A stretch of DNA of 64,000 bases from Tritrichomonas foetus (Eukaryota > Parabasalia > Tritrichomonadida > Tritrichomonadidae), in contig MLAK01000593.1 of NCBI GenBank assembly GCA_001839685.1, forward strand, positions 193,299 to 257,298, given 5' to 3'. Position 1 is the stretch's first letter. Every line of letters starts with the position of its first letter. The translations under genes were made by a program, and so were the position numbers. Below, piece after piece: positions 50,882-59,859 of this stretch. The notes below the pieces were generated by a model that saw nothing but the letters and a program-made list of their open reading frames with translations, ran no database searches and was not told the DNA's origin.

Positions 50882-51496
50882 ATGGCCTTTCTCATGTCTG
50901 CTCCAATCGTCATTGACGGAAAAGGTCACGTAGCTGGTCGCCTTTCAGCTGCTATCGCTAAACAATTACTCAATGGAAAACGCATTGTCGTCATTCGTGC
51001 CGAAGACATCGTCACAAACGGAGATCACAAGTTCAACTATCACAAGTACCGCCGTTTCTTAAACAAAACAACAAACACAAACCCACGTGATGGTCCATTC
51101 CACCAACGTGCACCAAGCGAAATGTTCCTTCGTACAGTTCGTGGCATGTGCAACTACAAGACAGCTCGTGGTGCAGCAGCATTTGCTAACTTGAAAGTTT
51201 TCGAAGGTGTTCCACCAAAATATGAACATTGTGCCAAACTTGTTGTTCCACACGCTCTTCGTGTGATTTCGATCCACCGCGAACGTCCAACCACCTCCCT
51301 TGGAAAGATTGCCACCACCTTTGGATGGAAATATGGCAACATTGTCAAATCCCTTGAAGAAAAGAGACAAGCACGTTCAGCCGAAAGGTATTCAGAAAGC
51401 AAGAAACAACATGCACAAAAGCAACAAGCTCTTGCTGCAGCCAACAAACAACTTGGTGCCGCTGCCGTTAAATTCCTTGACGAATACATTGAATAA
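50882..51496 (+). CDS. RPL13A: 60S ribosomal protein uL13 (RPL13A), copy 4
   Basis: Fourth copy encoding the identical 204-residue ribosomal protein, ATG at 50882 (an upstream TTG-initiated extension is ignored). Its 3' flank (TTTATTACCATTTTAC) belongs with copy 1 of the left arm, while its promoter side belongs with copy 2. All four copies appear functional: intact frames, the same start context and TAAA at the stop. Confidence 0.96.
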   Translation: MAFLMSAPIVIDGKGHVAGRLSAAIAKQLLNGKRIVVIRAEDIVTNGDHKFNYHKYRRFLNKTTNTNPRDGPFHQRAPSEMFLRTVRGMCNYKTARGAAAFANLKVFEGVPPKYEHCAKLVVPHALRVISIHRERPTTSLGKIATTFGWKYGNIVKSLEEKRQARSAERYSESKKQHAQKQQALAAANKQLGAAAVKFLDEYIE

Positions 51497-52008
51497 ACAA
51501 ATTTGCTTTTATTACCATTTTACTTTTCTTTTTTCTTTTCTTTTCTCTTTTTTCTTTTTTATATATAATGAGACATTGAAAAGACATAATTATAGAGATA
51601 TTCTATTAATCAAACAGTTTATTCAAATAAATGATTACTTTTCTTATTTTCTTATTTTGTCTTTTTGTCCTTTTTCTTTCGACTTTTCGATTTTTGATTT
51701 TTGATTTCTGTTTTCATCAAATATTTTTTCATTTTTTCGTTGTTCATTTTGGTTCACTTTTTGAAGTTTCTTTCCTTTTCTTTTCTTTTGCCCTCCTCTA
51801 TCTTTATTGTTTTGAAAACACAAAAAATCAACTATCTTCCTATTTTCCATACTTTAAGAATAATAGATAAAATTTAATTCCTTTCATTCCATGATTTTTT
51901 ATTGTCTTTATTGTTGATTTTATTTTTTAGGTGATTTTTTACATGATTGTTTACATGGTTTTATTGATTTTATTGATTGTTATGATTTGAAGTGATTTGA
52001 AGTGATTT
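51497..52008. other. 3'-to-3' intergenic between RPL13A copy 4 and the truncated Sfi1-like copy
   Basis: Inverted copy of 42365-42888 with about ten small differences (for example a shorter T run and the GGAGGGCAAAAG variant near 51787). Pyrimidine-rich on the plus strand. No gene. Confidence 0.5.
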
Positions 52009-52994
52009 TCATGTTAAAGGAATTTTTTCAACAATTTTCTTTTGATGAACACGTGCTCTGAAGAAATGACGATACCATGCAGAAATATTAGAATTAATTT
52101 CATCTTCAAGTGATTCACAACGTGGATTAATATTCATATCTTTCAACCAGATAATTTTAAAACCAGTAAAAGCACGTGTTATTAATCTTAATGATGCACG
52201 TTTTCGACATAATTTCATAACTTCACGAATTGCAATTTGTTCTTGTGTATAAGATGCAAATGCACGTAAAAAATCTCGAAGTGTTCTTCTTCTTAAAAGC
52301 ATCATTCGAACATTAACATGATGAACTCTTTCACGTGCAACTTTCCTTTGAATTGAAACAAGTGGTAAATCTTTAAACATTGTTTCAACATCTTTTAATG
52401 GTCTTGGTGGTCGAACTGGAAGAATTTCAACCCAATTGAAATATGGATAAAGTTGTAAAACTTCCGTTCTTCTTCGAATAGTTTCCATTAATCCATTAGT
52501 TCTCATAGAATTAGCTTTTTGAATAAATTTACGCCATTGACCCCAACTATATCCAAAATGATAAAGTTTAGCACATTGAACAATTGATTTAAGTGTTTTT
52601 CGTTGTTTAATAGCTGAATTAACAAGTGTTTTAAGATGTCGTTTCTCATAAAAATAACTAACTGCATTATTAACAAGTGGTTCAGATAAAACTCGAAATG
52701 ATAAACAAAATGTTTGTGCAACAATTTGATTATCATAACTTCGAACTGCTCTCCCAAGATGATATAAAAATCCTTCTGCTAATTGCATTCGAAGTTCTCG
52801 AACTTTTCTTGATTGTTCTTCGGATTGTTTATAATAATCAATAAGAAGTAATTCTTCTTGACGTTGGAAATATGTTTTCGTAGTTTCGGTAATTTGTTTT
52901 CTCATATCTCTTCTTCGAAGAACTGCTTCTAAATGATTATTTGATAATCGATCAAATTGATTTAATTTAGCGTTAAGAACTTGACGATCTCGAA
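52009..52994 (-). pseudogene. 5'-truncated second copy of the Sfi1-like gene
   Basis: This carries the last 328 or so codons of the gene at 39932-42364, with encoded sequence identical from RDRQVLNAK to the end. Upstream of 52994 the sequence is unrelated, so the first two thirds (including the Trp repeats) are missing. The frame stays open past the junction for about 16 codons to a TAA near 53048, without an ATG. The first usable ATG is at 52905 and would give 298 residues. No promoter is seen, so it is probably a non-functional by-product of the inverted duplication, though the open frame is preserved. Confidence 0.8.
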
Positions 52995-55111
52995 ATATCA
53001 GACTTCCAACTCGTTGAATGTTGTAACTCCGAATATAATAACAAAATTATATTATTTCTAAATAAGTCTCAAGTGACTTACTTGTTACACTCAACTCCAT
53101 TATCTCTTATGCCTTCTTTTTCTAAGAAAAACTATCATTCATCAAACCTTTTTGTCTTCTCATGTTGACTTTCCAATATTATTGTCGATGTGAATATACT
53201 CCACATAATACCTAAAATCTCCTGACGAATAAACACAATATTTTTTATCAATGATTATAACTTGCTTTTGGGAACATCAAATATGCCTCTCTGAATCTTG
53301 AAAAAGAAAAATTCAAAAGATATGATCACTTTAACTTTAAAATCATGTTCAGCATGAGAAAGATGGACAGTGTGCGAATTCATCTACTAGTTTGGATTTA
53401 CACAATTGATTTTCTTATCGAATTCATAACATCAAACATTAAAAAAACGAATCATTTTTCATTGAAGGTGATAACACATATTCTATGATAAGTTCAGATT
53501 AGAAGTTGACTATATTTCATGAAAATTCGAGATAATAAATCATCTTTTTCCGATCTTTGTTCTTTATCTGGTTGAAAGATATGAATATTAATCCACGTTG
53601 TGAATCACTTGAAGATGAAATTAATTCTAATATTTCTGCATGGTATCGTCATTTCTTCAGAGCACGTGTTCATCAAAAGAAAATTGTTGAAAAAATTCCT
53701 TTAACATGAAAATCACTTCAAATCACTTCAAATCATAACAATCAATAAAATCAATAAAACCATGTAAACAATCATGTAAAAAATCACCTAAAAAATAAAG
53801 TCAAAAATTAAAGGTGAAAAGAAAATAAAAATTGTTGAAAAAGCAATTTTCAAAGAATATTCAATCATTAGCCTCTTAATCTGGTTAACTAGCCTCACAT
53901 CAGTCCCAATCAATAAATCAAATTTAACCTAAATAAATCTACATATTTTAGGGCAAAATATATTGTTGTGAGATATATAATCCTCTAGTTAAGTACTATC
54001 TCAATGAATCAATGGAAGGAGTTGAAATACAGATCAGTCATTCTCAAATTCACAGATTCTCTCATAAAAAACAAAATATTCCATCTTTTCACATTATTAT
54101 CATTGATAATTTATCAGATAGAAATACGCAGTACCCCTTCTACAACACTCGGACAAAAGATAAGTGATCCATACCTCATTCAATTTTTTGAATTGATTCA
54201 ATTCTTCAGATTTCTTTTTTTTTTTTTTTCATTTTGACTCCATAAAATTTGAAATGATTGTTAAAATGGCAGAGAATCAATCACCATAGAGTTGGTATAA
54301 GTATCTTCAAGTTTTACCAATTCCACTCAATGTAATCGATATTCCTTTACATTGAATAATGAAAAGAATCCAATAAAATTTTTGTGATGACACTTTTTCT
54401 TCTGCTTGAAATATATTCAATTTTTTAAATGGAAAGTAAAATCATTTCAACATAAATTTCACAAAATAATTGTTTTCAATAGAATATTGAATAGAGGAGT
54501 TTATTAGAATTCATTAGCTATAAAGTACAATAAATCCATTTCCCGATTATGCAATGTCGTAATGAAGCATTTATAGTTGATGAAATTCGCACATAAAATT
54601 CTTTTAAACTCTTTTTATTTAATTGAAAATATAATTTATATATATATTCAAATAAAATTAACCTCTTTCAATTTCTAATTATTCAGAAAAATCCTCAGTT
54701 ACGTTTATTTTCAATTCAATTTGTTTTTAAACACTTTTTTATGGTTCTTCATTACACTCAATATACCCTAATTCTTTGTTTATCCTTTTCAGACTAATCT
54801 CTGGGACAAATTCTATGAGCAAATTAATTGGCTTTTTGTGATTGTTTCAAACATTCACATAATTATTTCTGAATATTTGAATCAACAGAAACTTTTATTC
54901 AATTATTGATTAATGACTAATTATTTGATTCCGAAAAACGTCAACTTTTTCATAAAATATTTTTTTTTAACTCCTCCAATTCAAATTGAATGTGAATTCA
55001 GATTCAATCCTATCACAATAATATAGAATTTATTTGAACCCAACTTTTGAATTTTCTTTCAACTTTTACACTTTATCTCCTGAAAAAGTGAAACACTTCT
55101 TATTTCGAGCA
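52995..55111. other. Intergenic region with a third fragment of the Sfi1-like 3' end
   Basis: About 2.1 kb, AT-rich, with no intact gene. It includes the 239-base direct copy listed separately (53564-53802), a short T run at 54219-54230 and a 77-codon chance frame at 54004-54237. The Myb gene promoter lies at the right end. Confidence 0.5.
53564..53802 (+). pseudogene. Third fragment: last 48 codons and 3' flank of the Sfi1-like gene
   Basis: This is a direct copy of 42219-42457 (offset 11345) with one mismatch seen near the end. It covers the last 48 codons or so (from WLKDMNINPRCESLE), the TGA and about 90 bases of 3' flank. It lies only 570 bases beyond the truncated inverted copy and in the opposite orientation to it, so the locus has had at least two duplication events. 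Confidence 0.9.
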
Positions 55112-55633
55112 ATGCAAGAAAAACGAGCTCTCCCCAGTATTTACGATTTTACACTTCCTACTGAAATCAGTCAGCTTTTCTCTGCTCAAGAGTCACTTCA
55201 TCAATTCTCAAAACCAACTTCTAATGATGTTTACTATCAGCGCAACATCCGCGGATGGTCTGACGATGAGGACAATCTCCTCAGACAAGCAGTCAGTCAA
55301 TTTAAAGGCCGAGAAATCAAATGGGAGGTCGTTGCTCGAAACGTTCCAAGGAGGAATATGAAACAATGTCGCGAACGCTGGGAATTCCACCTCAATCCGA
55401 ATATCAACAAAGAACCATTCACACCTAGTGAAGATCGACATATTATTACTCAACAAAGAAAATTGGGCAATAGATGGACAATTATTGCTGAGCAGTTGCC
55501 AGGCCGAACAAGCAGCTCTGTGAAAAATAGGTGGTATACAGTACTTAAAAAGCTTACTCCAAAGGAAGTTAACCAAATCTTGAACTATCAGGCAGTCATT
55601 CAGTCATCAACCGCTAAACTTCACAAAAAATGA
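55112..55633 (+). CDS. R2R3 Myb-like DNA-binding protein
   Basis: A 173-residue protein with two Myb repeats. R2 (about residues 48-100) shows GWSDDEDNLL, KWEVVA and the hallmark CRERWEFHLNP. R3 (about 103-150) has PFTPSEDRHI, NRWTIIAEQLPGRT and VKNRWY. In R3 the first Trp is replaced by Phe, as in plant and protist R2R3 Mybs. Small Myb proteins of this size are the main characterised transcription factors in Trichomonas, binding MRE elements near promoters. ATG 55112 is the first in frame; upstream only a TTG could extend it by 26 residues. The short C-terminus is basic. DNA target unknown. Confidence 0.93.
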   Translation: MQEKRALPSIYDFTLPTEISQLFSAQESLHQFSKPTSNDVYYQRNIRGWSDDEDNLLRQAVSQFKGREIKWEVVARNVPRRNMKQCRERWEFHLNPNINKEPFTPSEDRHIITQQRKLGNRWTIIAEQLPGRTSSSVKNRWYTVLKKLTPKEVNQILNYQAVIQSSTAKLHKK

Positions 55634-56022
55634 TCCATCATTTTTCACTTCATATGTCACAATAACAATTCTGGGAGTCTTTTTTTTCTCTTTTGAAGAT
55701 TCTCAAGAAGGAAGTGAATAACATATCAACAGACAAAGTTAATCATTTCTTTTATATTAATAATGTATAAGACGACATTTCAGATTTGGTGCGTCAGTTT
55801 ATTCATGAACGATCATTTGTACATCATTTATATTGATTTATATCATGTTAATAGATGTATTTTATTCAATTTTATATCGCGTGAATATTTTTTATTATTC
55901 GTTTTTAGAACGAATAATTAATTGAAATTAAAGTTGATTTACTTAATATTTTTTTTGTTCATTTTCATATTTTGTTTATACATTCCTGCCAATGCCTCCA
56001 AAAATTTGTAATCTAAATTATA
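55634..56022. other. Intergenic 3' flank of the Myb gene
   Basis: About 390 bases, AT-rich. Nothing recognised. Confidence 0.4.
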
Positions 56023-56236
56023 ATATCACAATTTGGAATCACAATTTGGAATCACAATTTGGAATCACAATTTAGAATCACAATTTGGAATCACAATTTG
56101 GAATCACAATTTAGAATCACAATTTGGAATCACAATTTGGAATCACAATTTNGAATCACAATTTNGAATCACAATTTNGAATCACAATTTGGAATCACAA
56201 TTTAGAATCACAATTTAGAATCACAATTTAGAATCA
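56023..56236 (+). repeat. 13-bp minisatellite (GGAATCACAATTT)
   Basis: About 16 tandem copies of a 13-base unit, alternating GGAATCACAATTT and AGAATCACAATTT variants. N bases at 56152, 56165 and 56178 fall at the same variable position in successive units. Lies in the 3' flank between two convergent genes. Because 13 is not a multiple of three, all frames are cycled, so it is not coding. Confidence 0.95.
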
Positions 56237-56367
56237 TAGTTTGAGGCATGTGCTTTTGGAAAATTAAATTTATTGGAATAAATCGAAGCTAAAAAAAGAA
56301 GAATATCTTTTAAAATAGTTAAAAATAGAACAATTTAAGAACAAATCATAGTAAATTACAATATAAT

Positions 56368-56925
56368 CTAGATTGGGATCCATTGTGCAACAAGAATCAA
56401 GTTCACAAATCCAACAGTGCCAATAATGAATGTCATTACGTGAAATGCAGGCCACAAAGCAAAAATGAAGCATATTGTTGCCATAATTAAGCACATGGAG
56501 CCTGCATACATCGCAAAGGGCTTCACTTTTTCCCATTTATCAACAGGAACCCTTCTGTTGGCTGGTCTGAGGAGCCTCAAAGTTATCAACAAGTAGAGAT
56601 ATATCACGATGAAAAATTCGCCTAATCCATAGAAAGCGTATAAGAAATTTCTGTTAATTCTAACATCGTGCAGTATTTTTTGTCGAAAGTGAGTGAGTTT
56701 GCAGAGAATTAAGAACGACATTGTGAAAAAAATAGTTTTCATTATTCTCACGGTGCGATCTGTTCCTGAAGGAAGTTGAGGAGTTTCGTTGTAATATCGC
56801 TGGAATTCGTTAAATTGCCCATCAATTACTTTTTTTGGGTTTTTCAAGAAAGAATAATCTCGCATATTTGATGCTTTTTTAATTGACCTTAATATTCTTT
56901 TTCTCCATATAACCGAAATAATCAT
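56368..56925 (-). CDS. Four-helix membrane protein, TMEM128-like
   Basis: A 185-residue protein with a basic, Lys/Arg-rich N-terminal segment and four predicted transmembrane helices (about residues 65-80, 95-115, 135-155 and 160-180). The last two, with CLIMATICFIFALWPAFHVMTF followed by a final helix, resemble the TMEM128 family signature (ICFNIALW...TP). Function in animals is poorly known, with ER localisation reported. The N-terminal half is unlike TMEM128. The gene is divergent from the glycosyltransferase-like gene at 56949, with only 23 bases between the two ATGs. Membrane nature is sure; the family is tentative. Confidence 0.65.
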   Translation of the reverse strand: MIISVIWRKRILRSIKKASNMRDYSFLKNPKKVIDGQFNEFQRYYNETPQLPSGTDRTVRIMKTIFFTMSFLILCKLTHFRQKILHDVRINRNFLYAFYGLGEFFIVIYLYLLITLRLLRPANRRVPVDKWEKVKPFAMYAGSMCLIMATICFIFALWPAFHVMTFIIGTVGFVNLILVAQWIPI

Positions 56926-56948
56926 TCAATAAATTGAATAGCATGTAG
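56926..56948. promoter_or_regulatory. 23-bp bidirectional promoter with palindromic initiator
   Basis: The two divergent start codons (56925 minus, 56949 plus) are 23 bases apart. ATTCAATAAATTGAAT (56924-56939) is a near-perfect palindrome, giving a TCAAT/TCAATT initiator-like element on each strand. One short sequence probably directs both transcripts, with very short or overlapping 5' ends. Confidence 0.55.
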
Positions 56949-58307
56949 ATGAATCAAATGATGGTTGTAATGAAAGCCTTCATTTTTATTGTCCTTGTTT
57001 GTTCAGGGCTATTGCAAATCAAATTAGGGAGAGAAAGAATAATGAATACAGTCACTGGCACATCACACAACTTAAATAGGAATTCAAAAAATAATTCATT
57101 ATTTATTCCTGTTAATCAAAGCAAATATGGAAAGCCTCTTCCTTTAGAAGATAAAGATACAAGTGAATCTAATATGAAATGGGCCATTGAATTTTTAAAA
57201 TTGCCAGTTTGGTCTGCTGGCTATAACAACTGCGCAAAAGATGATCATGGAAATTCCGAAAGGTATCGTGAAGTAAGTTGTTATGAATTATACAGGGCTG
57301 CAACAGTTATTGAAACTTGGGAAAATTCTCTCAAACAAAAAGAAACAAAAGGCTTAGTTTTCGTAAATACAACAAATCAAAAATTTCCACAAAAACTGTC
57401 AATGTTGTATCATGGAATTCAATTGGCTATCTCACTTAACAAAATGTTAGTCACTTTTCATAATGATTTTGAACCATTAAAACTTCCATCATCAATTTTT
57501 GATGCAATAGATAATGTTGATGTGAAAAATCGCTTTGATGTGAAAAATAATTTGAATTTTAATTTGGAAAATTTGACAATTGTTCCAACTAATCATCTTT
57601 TTAATTGTGTTGATTTTCGGTCTATTGATAATATAGAAATAAAATCATCTTCATGGGCACAAAGTTTATACACCAGTAATATCATTGCACCCATTATTAA
57701 GCAGAATTTTGGTTATCATGCTGCCTATATTCTTGGAAATTATCTTTTTGGGAGTTCTGAAAAACCAAAAAGTGAATGTTTTATAGATAATACAGAAATT
57801 GTCGTAGAAGGCTGGGTACCTGAAAATAAAGGATTAGATAGTCCAACTAGATACCATGAATTCTATAATAGATGCGGGTTTAATGATAATGAAACAACAA
57901 TGCTATTTTCATCTTCATTAATTACAACTAATTCTTCAATTATTCATGATCTCAACATGAACGTTGATTTTTCGCAATCTAACTATGATAAAATATTACA
58001 CTTTGATAGTAATGATCAACATAGTTTAGTTTGTGAACTACATGCTTTGATATCTGCACGAAAAATTGTGAGAACCTTTGGATCAATGCTCGGATTTTGG
58101 GCAAATGCCCTTCAAGGTTCAAAAGGATATTACATTAATGGCATTGACCATATTTGTGTGAATTTGACAAACTCACAGCAAGGATCATTGTTCCATACTT
58201 TTGTTCCCAGAGACTATCATTGGCTATATTATGCTAATGATTGGTTTTATTTATGTGGAACAAATGTTGATGAAGCTCACCTTTATTTGGATTATTTACT
58301 GTGGTGA
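56949..58307 (+). CDS. Type II membrane glycosyltransferase-like protein (fucosyltransferase-like)
   Basis: A 452-residue protein. An N-terminal hydrophobic segment (about residues 8-24, AFIFIVLVCSGLLQI) followed by KLGRER is a type II signal-anchor. Potential N-glycosylation sites (NNS, NLT, NSS) suit a Golgi-lumenal enzyme. The middle has LSMLYHGIQLAISLNKML, as in GT37/GT11 fucosyltransferases that bind donor near the start of the catalytic domain. The C-terminal part has the helix and loop of ARKIVRTFGSMLGFWANALQGSKGYYI, resembling the conserved SxFG..A..L.G motif of such enzymes. The assignment is by pattern only. Cysteines at several positions could form disulfides. Shares a 23-bp promoter with the TMEM128-like gene. 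Confidence 0.55.
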   Translation: MNQMMVVMKAFIFIVLVCSGLLQIKLGRERIMNTVTGTSHNLNRNSKNNSLFIPVNQSKYGKPLPLEDKDTSESNMKWAIEFLKLPVWSAGYNNCAKDDHGNSERYREVSCYELYRAATVIETWENSLKQKETKGLVFVNTTNQKFPQKLSMLYHGIQLAISLNKMLVTFHNDFEPLKLPSSIFDAIDNVDVKNRFDVKNNLNFNLENLTIVPTNHLFNCVDFRSIDNIEIKSSSWAQSLYTSNIIAPIIKQNFGYHAAYILGNYLFGSSEKPKSECFIDNTEIVVEGWVPENKGLDSPTRYHEFYNRCGFNDNETTMLFSSSLITTNSSIIHDLNMNVDFSQSNYDKILHFDSNDQHSLVCELHALISARKIVRTFGSMLGFWANALQGSKGYYINGIDHICVNLTNSQQGSLFHTFVPRDYHWLYYANDWFYLCGTNVDEAHLYLDYLLW

Positions 58308-59292
58308 AAAATTTACGAAAAAGAAATAGAAGTAAAATAGACATAGATTCATAACTCTTATTCATTATATTGTTTGTTGAATTTTTTCCCATAAAGGATA
58401 ATGCTGTCCCATTTATATATGGACATATTTATATTATTTATTTAGTTTTTGCTTTAATGTTCATTATATATGAGATAGAATCATCACGAAAACAAAAACT
58501 TAAACACGAAAACAAGAATTTCAGTTTGAAGCTTTGCAATAAATGATATTATGATCATCACATAAATAACTTTATAATACTATCATTCATCACAGCAATT
58601 TCGAAACTAATTGGGGATAATGTTTGAGTCATTCATCAAAAGATAAGTTTATTTAGTTTAATTAATATTCCAAGATAATTACTTCTAAACATTTGTCAGA
58701 TATTGAACGTTGATGAAAAAGGAATCCACTATTTCAATCTATACTTCCCAATTTGGTAATCACAGAGAAAACAAAAGCCTTGAAATTTCACTGAATTCGC
58801 ATCAACAATAGCTTTTCAGGTGACGAAAACGACACTCTCTTCAGAAATAGATTAAGTATAATATAATAAAGTCATATTTAGATATCAAATTGAAAGACAT
58901 ATTTTGGCATATTCTTTTAATTGAGCAAAAGCTGTGAATTAATTTCCGTATATTTTTTACTTTTCGAGTTATTAAATTGAATGGTTTTAAAATTAATTAA
59001 GATGTTGCTAGATAAATAAAATCTAGGGAAAGAGATGGATAATACGGAAATTTATTGCATGGATAAATGAGCATAAAGTTATAAATTACACCACTTTTAT
59101 TTTTTTAACTAGAAATGATATTGGTATCTAATTAAATGATTATAGCCCACAACTCTTACTTTTCTTCGAGGAATTGAAGCAAATAAATTTGATAGAAAAC
59201 CACCAAAAGTCAAGGTCAATTCTTCACACGATTTACGTCAAAATATTTATCGTTCAATCCATCATCTTGATCAAATAAACGTTCACCCATAC
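58308..59292. other. Intergenic region, AT-rich
   Basis: About 985 bases between two plus-strand genes. No gene, repeat or RNA recognised. TTCACCC near 59282 is a weak initiator for the Rab gene. Confidence 0.4.
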
Positions 59293-59859
59293 ATGAAGAG
59301 GATTCGCGCCGTTTTATGTGGCGAAGCCTCAGTTGGTAAGTCGTCTATCCTCAGGAGGTTTTCAGAAAACGTATTCTTTGAAAACTCATCAACCACGATT
59401 GCAGGTGCATTTTTATCTCGCTTTGTTGAATTGAATCACGAAGTTATAAACTTAGAAATATGGGACACGGCCGGTTCAGAACGCTATCATTCAGTTATTC
59501 CATCCTTTTTTAAAAACGCAGGAGTTGTTGCAATCGTCTATGATATCACTTCCCGACAGAGTTTTGAAAACCTTCCTTTTTGGGTTGATTTTGCAATTTC
59601 AAACTCACCTGTTCAAACTCCTATTTTCATTGTCGGCAACAAAGCCGACCTTTATGACAGAAGAAATGTAACTTTTGAAGAAGCGAAAGCCTTTTCAAAC
59701 CACAATCATGCAGCCGGGTTTATCGAAACATCAGCTAAAACTGGTGAGCAAATAGAAGGCCTTTTTACCTTGTTGGCATCTGTACCGCCAAGTGGGCAGG
59801 TGGAGTTGCAGGAGATCACCAATGTGATAAACCTCGAAGGAAAAAAAAATTGTTGTTAA
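59293..59859 (+). CDS. Rab5-like small GTPase lacking the catalytic Gln
   Basis: A 188-residue Rab-family GTPase acting on endosomal membranes. The P-loop is GEASVGKS, switch I contains TTIAGAFL (Rab5-type AFL), switch II starts WDTAGSE, then NKAD and ETSAK. The C-terminus KKNCC has the double cysteine for geranylgeranyl anchors. The Rab5 likeness comes from the AFL segment and the SERYHS motif. In switch II the Gln used for GTP hydrolysis (WDTAGQE) is Ser62 (59476-59478), so intrinsic and GAP-stimulated hydrolysis is predicted to be weak. ATG 59293 gives the canonical start (residue 10 is the P-loop Gly). Confidence 0.93.
   Translation: MKRIRAVLCGEASVGKSSILRRFSENVFFENSSTTIAGAFLSRFVELNHEVINLEIWDTAGSERYHSVIPSFFKNAGVVAIVYDITSRQSFENLPFWVDFAISNSPVQTPIFIVGNKADLYDRRNVTFEEAKAFSNHNHAAGFIETSAKTGEQIEGLFTLLASVPPSGQVELQEITNVINLEGKKNCC

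Larger units (their letters stand above)
49276..52994 (-). repeat. Right arm of the large inverted duplication
   Basis: Reverse-complement counterpart of 41379-45108. The outer boundary is at about 52994, where similarity to the Sfi1-like gene stops after CTCGAA. The inner boundary is near 49276. The arm holds RPL13A copies 3 and 4 and the 3' part of the Sfi1-like gene. The block 49591-51496 is oriented as a direct copy of 42889-44794 (offset 6702), not inverted. Confidence 0.9.

Noticed and set aside
42896..51489. 111- and 103-codon frames opposite or overlapping each RPL13A gene
   Set aside because: They recur only because the RPL13A genes recur; the ribosomal protein frame explains the conservation.
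54004..54237. 77-codon frame left of the Myb gene
   Set aside because: Ends in a poly-Phe stretch from a T run and shows no coding character.
56033..56218. Peptide frame of repeated ESQFGITIWNHN in the 13-bp minisatellite
   Set aside because: The period is not a multiple of three and the frame is a by-product of the repeat.
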